Assembly (NCBI RefSeq): GCF_037027585.1
Contig: NZ_JAXCLE010000001.1
Span: 186,001 to 250,000, forward strand
Origin: Solibacillus ferritrahens
GTDB lineage: Bacteria > Bacillota > Bacilli > Bacillales_A > Planococcaceae
Direction: 5' to 3'
DNA length: 64,000 bases
Both the position numbers and the translations under genes were made by a program. Each line of letters starts with the position of its first letter. Position 1 is the stretch's first letter. Below the pieces are notes generated by a model, which saw only the letters and a list, made by a program, of their open reading frames with translations, had not been told where the DNA came from and did no database searches. This document shows, piece after piece, positions 58,188 to 64,000 of this stretch.

Positions 58188-58799
58188 TTAAATATTATAA
58201 TCGTTATCCTTAAGATCAGAAAACTCAATTACAATTAAGTCTTCTGTATCCTTCTCTATTTTTTCTATATCGGGACGATCCCAGTCATCTCCGTTATACT
58301 TTTCTTGATCCAGTATATAATGAAGCTTAGTATACTTCGCATTTTGAATTAAGTGAAGAATATATCCTACTCTGTCCATCATGTACTTATTTAAAGCCAT
58401 CATATCTTTATTAGAAAGTTGGCTAATGACTTCTGGAGGTGTATTTTCAGGAATCTTTAAGTATTCATCATAACCATATTTACCAGCATGCATATCTTCA
58501 ATGATGCCGTTTCTAAAGATAAAATGGACAATTTTGCGCGATAAATCAAACACACTTTCTTCAAGATCAAACTCTTCAGGTACCTCGCACTTGTTAATAT
58601 ATTCTAATATCATTGAATTCTTATGGCTTTCAAAATTTATAGCTTCTTCATCTTCCTCGTAAAAAAATCCTTCAATTTCTACTAACTCATCGACTAATTC
58701 TCGATCAAGATTTTCAAAGGTACCGTTCATAACCTTTAGCAATTTACTTCTCTCTAAAGGGTCAATTGAATCCAAAAATTCGTCTTTTTCTGAGCTCAT
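58188..58799 (-). CDS. Acidic hypothetical protein, paralogue 2
   Basis: Predicted 203 residues, near-identical in sequence and length to the gene at 56463 (MSSEKDEFLDSIDPLERSKL; KIVHFIFRNGIIEDMHAGKY). Differences are mostly conservative. ATG at 58799 follows GGAGG; an upstream ATG at 58823 lacks a site. The duplication includes the 5' flank. It is unrecognised; immunity-like by context. Possible roles are dose increase or divergence against different partners. Confidence 0.7.
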   Translation of the reverse strand: MSSEKDEFLDSIDPLERSKLLKVMNGTFENLDRELVDELVEIEGFFYEEDEEAINFESHKNSMILEYINKCEVPEEFDLEESVFDLSRKIVHFIFRNGIIEDMHAGKYGYDEYLKIPENTPPEVISQLSNKDMMALNKYMMDRVGYILHLIQNAKYTKLHYILDQEKYNGDDWDRPDIEKIEKDTEDLIVIEFSDLKDNDYNI

Positions 58800-58846
58800 T
58801 TTATAGCCTCCATATTGGCACAAGGTTTATGCGAGAATAATTCTTT

Positions 58847-58950
58847 ACATACTCATAGTTATATCTCAATTCAACATTTTTATGCTAGATGGTTTTCCCA
58901 TAAGAAAAGGGATATTTACCAAGAGTTCAACTCCCATTCAATATCCCTAA
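58847..58950. repeat. Flank repeat R2
   Basis: About 104 bp, repeated with few changes at 60358. It begins ACATACTCATAGTTATATC and contains GGGATATT/AATATCCC and GAGTT/AACTC stems. The same opening occurs upstream of paralogue 1 (R1). Confidence 0.75.
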
Positions 58951-59111
58951 TTGATTTAATTGTTTTGTTATGAACAACTGCCGTGTACAGATGCAAATAT
59001 GGTTATATAAACATTGCAGTGATTACTGTCTATGCTTATACTTTAAGCAATACGGATAAGCCGTGTGAGAGCTTATACCCTTAATTATTCACGGAATGAA
59101 AGGACGAAGCG

Positions 59112-60260
59112 ATGATTATTCAATGTACAAAGGCATTACTAGACAAACTAGAAATTCAACAAAGTGATTTAGTTTCGCCAGAAGGTTACGAACAATTCCC
59201 TAAAAGTTTGATGGGCTGGCATGCTAACCTAGTAACGATTTATAGAAGAAAAGTCATGATTTTGATGAATAATGAAACAAGATATCCAATCGTTATTAAC
59301 CGTCTATTAAAGAAGGACCTTTCTAATATCAACGCAGTAATTCAAGAAGCGATTCGAGTAGCTCTTCGAATGGAGGGTATCAAAGAAGCCATTATTGAAG
59401 ATTATTTAGCTTCGGGTGGAGACATTACATTTTCTAAAACTGCAAGTAGAAGCATGGTTGCAAAACTGAACAATACCGTGCGGGACATTGAAGCGATGTC
59501 AGAATATCTGGATAAAGATACGACAATTCAACGATATATTAGTCTCGTAGTAAGTAGAATGATTCAACTGGATGGACCAAAGAAAGGATTTTATCCAAGA
59601 AATAAAATGATAGAAAGTTTAGCGATGTTAAATGGCTTAAATGTAAATCAGGCAGCCGAACAAGTATTGGATATCGAGCTTTATCAACTAAATATTCAAC
59701 TAGATTTAGAAGGGCATCCTATTTGGCGACGGGTACTCGTACCTTCCAGCTTTTCGTTTAGGCATCTTCATAATATTATTCAAACAGTTTTCGACTGGCA
59801 AAACTATCACTTACATGAATTTACCGTCAAACGCACTAACAACAAACCGCTTAAAATTGTGATGGATGATGATCCCGAAACATTAGAATTCACCGCTTTC
59901 GATAATGAGGAAATCGTACAAGAACGATTTGTGTCGTTACGTGATGTCTTCTCAAAACACTCAGATGTTTTGTATCAGTATGATTTCGGCGATTCCTGGA
60001 CGCATATCATTACGCTAGAAAAAAAAGTACAAGCCCATTCATTACAAGTAGTATTTTTAGAAGGAAACGGCGAACGTCCGCCTGAAGATGTAGGTGGAGA
60101 ATATGGATTTAATGAGTATTTAAGAATATTAGGTGATGCTACAGATCCTGAACACGAAGACATGAAAATCTGGGCGGCATCGCAAAAGGAAAGAATCTTC
60201 ACTGTAGAGCAAACAAACCAGCGTCTAAAGAACGTAATATATAACTATTATTATATTTAG
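59112..60260 (+). CDS. DUF6933 plus plasmid pRiA4b ORF-3 fusion protein
   Basis: Predicted 382 residues. The N-terminal third (MIIQCTKALLDKLEIQQSDL, MGWHANLVTIYRRKVMILMN, YPIVINRLLKKDLSNINAVI) matches the DUF6933 pattern as I know it. From about residue 190 (YQLNIQLDLEGHPIWRRVLV, FDWQNYHLHEFTVKR, YQYDFGDSWTHIITLEK, GERPPEDVGGEYGFNEYL) is the pRiA4b ORF-3-like domain. Both domains occur in defence and mobile-element contexts, with no known activity. Flanked by direct repeats R2 and R3, so it may have been inserted as a unit. ACGAAGCG is a weak ribosome binding site before ATG 59112. Confidence 0.75.
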   Translation: MIIQCTKALLDKLEIQQSDLVSPEGYEQFPKSLMGWHANLVTIYRRKVMILMNNETRYPIVINRLLKKDLSNINAVIQEAIRVALRMEGIKEAIIEDYLASGGDITFSKTASRSMVAKLNNTVRDIEAMSEYLDKDTTIQRYISLVVSRMIQLDGPKKGFYPRNKMIESLAMLNGLNVNQAAEQVLDIELYQLNIQLDLEGHPIWRRVLVPSSFSFRHLHNIIQTVFDWQNYHLHEFTVKRTNNKPLKIVMDDDPETLEFTAFDNEEIVQERFVSLRDVFSKHSDVLYQYDFGDSWTHIITLEKKVQAHSLQVVFLEGNGERPPEDVGGEYGFNEYLRILGDATDPEHEDMKIWAASQKERIFTVEQTNQRLKNVIYNYYYI

Positions 60261-60277
60261 TAATTTTCCAGATGTGG

Positions 60278-60308
60278 GACAATGGGACAGGCACACTGTC
60301 CCATTGTC
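60278..60308. repeat. REP-like perfect palindrome
   Basis: GACAATGGGACAG-GCACA-CTGTCCCATTGTC: 13-bp perfect arms around a five-base loop, just after the gene at 59112. It resembles short palindromic repeats found near IS200-type transposases, and could serve as a terminator without a T-run. Confidence 0.65.
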
Positions 60309-60357
60309 TCTAAAAACTGTGACAGTTCCCGTTCACTTACTTAATCCGACCAATCGC

Positions 60358-60462
60358 ACATACTCATAGTTATATCTCAATTCAATATTTTTATGTTGGA
60401 TGGTTTTCCCATAAGAAAAGAGATATTAAACAAGAGTCCAACTCCCATTCAATACCCCTAAT
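60358..60462. repeat. Flank repeat R3
   Basis: ACATACTCATAGTTATATC then AATTCAATATTTTTATG, and the hairpin region as in R2 with a few mismatches. Direct repeat of R2 on the other side of the 59112 gene. Confidence 0.75.
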
Positions 60463-60474
60463 CACGCAATTCAT

Positions 60475-62112
60475 TTAAATATTTTCTTTTTGATACATAA
60501 GCAATTTATTACGCAGCGCTTCATCACTCGCATAAATATAAAGCCCTTTAATACCACGTTTCATTAAAATATTGATGGAATTTAGGACGATCTTTTCTTT
60601 CGCTTCATTCACATTGACAATACCCTCTGTACCTGTGTAAGCACCCTTATCCATATACTTACTCGTATCAATAAAAATTTCATTTTTAGCCGCATCATAT
60701 TGAACAGATGGACCGAGCACCACGCCAACGTAATTTAAATCAAAGCCTTGAATTGTATAAATGGAGCCGGCTTCATGAATTGTTTCTGGCTTTTCTGCCC
60801 AAGTATATTTCGTACTTGTTGTGTTCCAAGGCATTTTGTATTCGCCATTTGATTCGTTCACATAATACGTTCCGCCATCTTTTTTATGTAAATAATCGAA
60901 TGTTGACACAACACGGCTCAGGCCAAATTGCTTGTTTTGCCCCTTAATTTTGTCATGCATAGCTTTCAGTGTTTCAAATACTTCAAATTCATAGTTCTCA
61001 TCATGAGGTAGTGGCAATAATTGCTTACGTTTGAATGCATTAATCCAGTTAATTACCTCATCATTCGCTTGCATGCGGAACTGGTTTGTTAGCTGGTATT
61101 CCTCGTTATAAGCGCTCAGCTTTTTAAGTTGCTGTACTATCGCTGCACCCCAAAGGCTTTTCAATTTCAGTACTTGGTTTTGATCATAAATAATGACCAC
61201 TACTTTTGCTAACTTTAAAAGCTCCTCTAAATGATTATCCCCGTGGAAGTTATTATACGTATCTGACTTAGTTAGTAATAAATGCGCCTCGTCCACAAAA
61301 ATGATATCCGCTTTTTTCTGCTCTTTTTGAAGTGTATTGACTAAAGGCGTTGGCTTCGCAAAGTTCTTTCCTTTTAAATGCTTCACCTGCTTCGCAATCC
61401 CTTTATACGTTTTAAACATTTCCTCATGATTCACAACTAAATAATTTTCAGTTTTATACAACGGCGAGGATGCTTCCTCAGCTCGCTCTTGAATCGTATT
61501 GAAAATCGAACTTAAAACAACACTCTTTCCTACCCCAGCTTCACCTTCTATAACTAACAGGCTGCCATATGCAGATGTAGCTGCTTGTACTTGTTTCTCG
61601 CAAAATTCGAGTACCTTTTCTTTTAATTCGAGTTGCTCCAGAGACAGCTCTTTAAAAGGAGATAATTTAAAAATGTCTTTGTTTTCAATTGTATGCAGCT
61701 CATGATCCACAAGCTTTTGTTCATAGAGCTTCTGCCAAATTTCTTTAAATAACTGCTGATCATAGTACGGTTTGTTGTAGTAGTTGTGGGTAAAATTGCT
61801 CGCCATTTTACTTTTGTTTTGAAGTGTATATTTTTCATCACCAAGAAAGTAATTGATAAGCTTCGTTTCTAAATGGAATGTTGCGGAACGATTAAATTCC
61901 TCATGCTTGATTAGATTAATCTGGTCAATATTTTTACGTGCCTTTAAATGGGCTTTCATACGATTTTTAAAATACACGGTTTCACCGATGTAAGCCTCTT
62001 TGTTACCGTTCAATACGTAAATAACTGGATAATTTAAATATTGCTCTGCGTTATTTATCTGGTTGATGCTATCTTGTTTGAATGCCCAAGACAGGATTTC
62101 GATTGCTGACAT
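60475..62112 (-). CDS. GIY-YIG nuclease fused to DUF2075 / Schlafen-group-3-type helicase
   Basis: Predicted 545 residues. N-terminal GIY-YIG-like nuclease (YVLNGNKEAYIGETVYFKNR, near 31-60). From about residue 185 a P-loop helicase domain: GEAGVGKS Walker A, DIIFVDEAH Walker B, ITIQGFDLNYVGVVLGPS motif region. Such fusions, found with defence genes, are expected to cut or unwind nucleic acid. TAGGTG lies before ATG 62112. Flanked by a UvrD-type hel icase fragment and an HD-like fragment. Probably a defence protein acting alone; this is by family resemblance and context. Confidence 0.78.
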   Translation of the reverse strand: MSAIEILSWAFKQDSINQINNAEQYLNYPVIYVLNGNKEAYIGETVYFKNRMKAHLKARKNIDQINLIKHEEFNRSATFHLETKLINYFLGDEKYTLQNKSKMASNFTHNYYNKPYYDQQLFKEIWQKLYEQKLVDHELHTIENKDIFKLSPFKELSLEQLELKEKVLEFCEKQVQAATSAYGSLLVIEGEAGVGKSVVLSSIFNTIQERAEEASSPLYKTENYLVVNHEEMFKTYKGIAKQVKHLKGKNFAKPTPLVNTLQKEQKKADIIFVDEAHLLLTKSDTYNNFHGDNHLEELLKLAKVVVIIYDQNQVLKLKSLWGAAIVQQLKKLSAYNEEYQLTNQFRMQANDEVINWINAFKRKQLLPLPHDENYEFEVFETLKAMHDKIKGQNKQFGLSRVVSTFDYLHKKDGGTYYVNESNGEYKMPWNTTSTKYTWAEKPETIHEAGSIYTIQGFDLNYVGVVLGPSVQYDAAKNEIFIDTSKYMDKGAYTGTEGIVNVNEAKEKIVLNSINILMKRGIKGLYIYASDEALRNKLLMYQKENI

Positions 62113-62563
62113 TTAATCACCTACTCATTATTTCTACGGTCTTCTCCTATGGTAAAAAGCAATTCTAAATATCATCTTAATGATAACAAAGTAACGTGAA
62201 ACTATTCCATTATAGAAGTAATATGTGAATGAAATATCTCAGTCTTAAATGAATTAATAGTCCAAAACATAGATTAACTATATAATATCCTTCACCATAA
62301 TCAATTAATTAATCGATTATTTTTTATTTTTACAAAAAATCGATACAAGTGCTTATTCCCGATAGTAGAGACTTTATAGCGCAAATTTAGGAGTGTCATA
62401 CCATTTACAACCTGCACAAGAATGGGGTAAGTGAAGAATGCATTATTATTAAATAATGTTGGTAATTAATTTCTATCAATTACAAAATTAATGCAAATTT
62501 TTATATAAATTTATAATAGTTAACTTGAATAATTTACCATATAATTAAATAGAAAATACATGA
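62113..62563. other. Intergenic region without a recognised gene
   Basis: About 450 A/T-rich bases upstream of the GIY-YIG gene. It should hold that gene's promoter, but no box stands out. Nothing else recognised. Confidence 0.5.
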
Positions 62564-62851
62564 ATGGAGGAATTTTATTTCACATCGTTTCATACCGCAA
62601 AAGGGCTAGAATTTGATTACGTATTTATTGCCGATTTAGTAGACCCTTCACAAGCCGAAAAACTTGGCAATGAATTTGATTGGAATGTTGAACGACGTCT
62701 ACTTTATGTAGCAATAACACGTGCGTAAGCATCTTTGAGTTTATTCACTTTCGATGAAAATGCAAAACTCATTACTGAATTTGATTCTAATCTATTTGAA
62801 AAATCTATATCTAATTTTGAAATGTATACTTGTTATTTTACATGTGAATAA
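62564..62851 (+). pseudogene. C-terminal fragment of a UvrD/Rep-type helicase
   Basis: Continuous frame: FTSFHTAKGLEFDYVFIADL, DWNVERRLLYVAITRA, stop TAA (62726-62728), then ASLSLFTFDENAKLITEF. The motifs are V (HTAKGLEFDYVFI) and VI (ERRLLYVAITRA, the stop replacing the expected Lys) of superfamily I helicases. The ATPase core is missing. It may derive from a UvrD-type defence helicase such as GajB, but housekeeping UvrD is equally possible. Confidence 0.75.
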
Positions 62852-62976
62852 CAGCTAAGATACATACGTATAACTGCACATGGACATTTCTCACGTAAGG
62901 GTCAGCTATATTCAACAGTTTACGAACTTTATGAATGAGTCAGATGAACCTCATGAATTAGAAGAATAAATATATA

Positions 62977-62998
62977 AGAGTTGCTCTAGAGCAACTCT
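62977..62998. repeat. Perfect 22-base palindrome
   Basis: AGAGTTGCTC-TA-GAGCAACTCT forms a complete dyad. It contains the stop codon (TAG on the minus strand, 62988-62986) of the HD-like fragment. Confidence 0.65.
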
Positions 62999-63144
62999 GC
63001 TATTTCTAAATTATTTAAAACTTCTATATCATCAATTATTTTTTCGATATGTCCTATTATCCTAGATGAATGCCCTTCACCATGTTGCGTATACGAAGTG
63101 AAAACTTGTGGTATTCTGGTGAATATCTCGAATATTACTTTTTT
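62986..63144 (-). pseudogene. N-terminal fragment of an HD-like domain protein
   Basis: Reads LFKKVIFEIFTRIPQVFTSY, TQHGEGHSSRIIGHIEKIID, then EVLNNLEIAELL and TAG. The TQHGxxHSxRI pattern with helices is like the start of HD-type phosphohydrolase or HD-CE domains. Upstream, a terminator (63157-63182) of the next gene truncates it, and downstream it stops at a palindrome. Family call tentative. Confidence 0.5.
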
Positions 63145-63182
63145 AAATAAAAAGCTAGGTTTAGAAAATTAATTCCAAACCT
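63145..63182 (-). terminator. Terminator of the DUF3307 gene
   Basis: AGGTTTGGAATTAATTTTCTAAACCT-type hairpin on the minus strand (AGGTTT...AAACCT), then AGCTTTTTATTT. Confidence 0.75.
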
Positions 63183-63195
63183 AACTTTCATAAAT

Positions 63196-64000
63196 TCAAC
63201 TCCAAATATATTTCATTAAATATCCAGCAATTACACCAAATATAACACTTAACATGGTCCCAATTAAATAGTATTCTGCAAAGCTTTTATCATCGAATTG
63301 TTTAAACCTTGTTAAAGCTTTCATAGCAACTAAGAAACCTATTCCACCCAAATTATTACTTAAACAGAATATTAAGATTAAATTCCGTTCTAAAATTCCT
63401 ATCCACATTCCTGCTTTTGGTGGAGAATCCTTTATCATAATTATCTTTTTATTCAACTTTACATCTTCATTTTGGAGCATTTTATAAGCATTAATTTCAT
63501 CATCAATATCATTAAAATTAAGACTTTGATAACTTAGATTTAGATTAGTTGATTTAAAATTACCCTCTAATACTGTTTCAACCACCTTATTGGATGGTTT
63601 GAATTCTTTAAGGATTAAACCTATTAGATATCCCCAAAAATATGTATTAATTAATACTATTATCATTGAGCAGATTATTTGAGCTGTGAGACTCAAATCT
63701 AGATTATTTTTAGACTCAATAGCAACAAAAATCTGTCTCAAATTTATCGAACCATCCATTAGTAACAACTTAACTACTATATATATTGTTACGAGATGAA
63801 TTATTTGGTCTGTGATATATAATAGAGCCATTTTCAGATTTTTTATATAGCTATTAATATTATTTACATCAGTGTTTACTCTTTCATTTAACATTTCTTT
63901 TATAAGATCTGTTATGAAATGTATTAAACATATAAGAATAATTGTTATCAATAATAAGAAATCATATTGTATTAAACTTAAGTATAACGATATTCCAATT
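63196..64000 (-). CDS. DUF3307-family membrane protein, 5' end beyond the window
   Basis: Open frame of at least 268 residues on the minus strand with no stop up to position 64000; the first visible residues are hydrophobic (IGISLYLSLIQYDFLLL), so the true start lies outside. An internal TTG at 63951 is not a reliable start. HFITDL near the N-terminus and ALTRFKQFDDKSFAEYYLIG with TMLSVIFGVIAGYL near the C-terminus match DUF3307 as I know it. About six transmembrane segments. The family often pairs with SatD. Strong terminator follows. Confidence 0.75.
   Translation of the reverse strand, partial: IGISLYLSLIQYDFLLLITIILICLIHFITDLIKEMLNERVNTDVNNINSYIKNLKMALLYITDQIIHLVTIYIVVKLLLMDGSINLRQIFVAIESKNNLDLSLTAQIICSMIIVLINTYFWGYLIGLILKEFKPSNKVVETVLEGNFKSTNLNLSYQSLNFNDIDDEINAYKMLQNEDVKLNKKIIMIKDSPPKAGMWIGILERNLILIFCLSNNLGGIGFLVAMKALTRFKQFDDKSFAEYYLIGTMLSVIFGVIAGYLMKYIWS

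Noticed and set aside
1..64000. tRNA, rRNA, riboswitch or T-box
   Set aside because: I saw no cloverleaf-type sequence, rRNA segment or recognisable riboswitch core. Small or diverged ones could be missed without a covariance search.

Overview
The window looks like chromosome from an AT-rich, endospore-former-type Firmicute (Bacillales). Evidence: strong AGGAGG-type ribosome binding sites throughout, frequent GTG/TTG starts, families typical of Bacillus and its relatives (YrzI, YtxH-like, DUF3219/YkvR-like, TmrB-like, DUF2294), an S-layer-homology exported protein and a KatA-type catalase. My best guess is the Planococcaceae/Caryophanaceae group (Solibacillus or Lysinibacillus-like). That is inference from gene content and repeat style, not a database result. 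No rRNA, tRNA, CRISPR array or complete mobile element was found.

Layout. 0-9 kb: small membrane proteins, two NUDIX hydrolases (one with a HAD phosphatase), a beta-lactamase-fold protein, a compact locus of very small proteins around a YrzI homologue, a YtxH-like protein, a phospholipase-D-type enzyme and an S66 (MccF-like) peptidase. 9-20 kb: a mosaic of short accessory genes (lipoproteins, immunity-like proteins, TmrB-like kinase, VOC and phosphoglycerate-mutase-like enzymes), many on the minus strand and many ending in a copy of one repeat that carries an intrinsic terminator. IS3-family debris also lies here. 20-28 kb: catalase, a VOC protein, an XRE membrane regulator, a small-multidrug-export protein, a diguanylate cyclase and DUF2294. 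28-38 kb: a second mosaic with regulator fragments (TetR, PadR), HAAS-domain protein, small membrane and lipoproteins, an LLM flavin oxidoreductase and tiny proteins. 38-49 kb: SLH protein, methyltransferase, GNAT acetyltransferase, a BMP lipoprotein paired with a chemoreceptor, and an AbgT transporter with its M20 amidohydrolase. 49-56 kb: a three-gene unknown operon, DUF2062 protein, SDR oxidoreductase, and an orphan phage-type replication trio (replisome organiser, DnaB-like helicase, unknown). 56-64 kb: immunity-like paralogues, a DUF6933/pRiA4b ORF-3 fusion, a GIY-YIG/DUF2075 helicase, fragments of a UvrD-type helicase and an HD-like protein, and the 3' part of a DUF3307 membrane protein running off the right edge.

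Main discoveries. (1) Four intergenic elements (29.0, 37.4, 42.3 and 55.7 kb) each hold exactly four 25-bp imperfect palindromes (AATAASGG-N9-CCSTTATT) at start-to-start spacings of 51, 61 and 51 bp (one spacing is 52). These equal about 5, 6 and 5 helical turns, although the spacer sequences have diverged. (2) About 18 copies or part copies of a second element with the shoulder CAATCGGGCGC lie, mostly within 45 bp, downstream of minus-strand accessory genes and double as intrinsic terminators. Two copies are matching short forms lacking the hairpin. (3) At 2.4-3.1 kb a promoter drives a 30-codon peptide, four mutually complementary RNA arms, a YrzI-family protein and a 19-codon peptide, an architecture like an attenuator. 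(4) The right end looks like a decayed defence region around an intact GIY-YIG/helicase protein.

The genes otherwise read as small independent units. Recognisable partnerships are HAD with NUDIX, histidine phosphatase with VOC, the 9.6-11.0 kb membrane pair, BMP lipoprotein with chemoreceptor, AbgT with amidohydrolase, and the replication trio.
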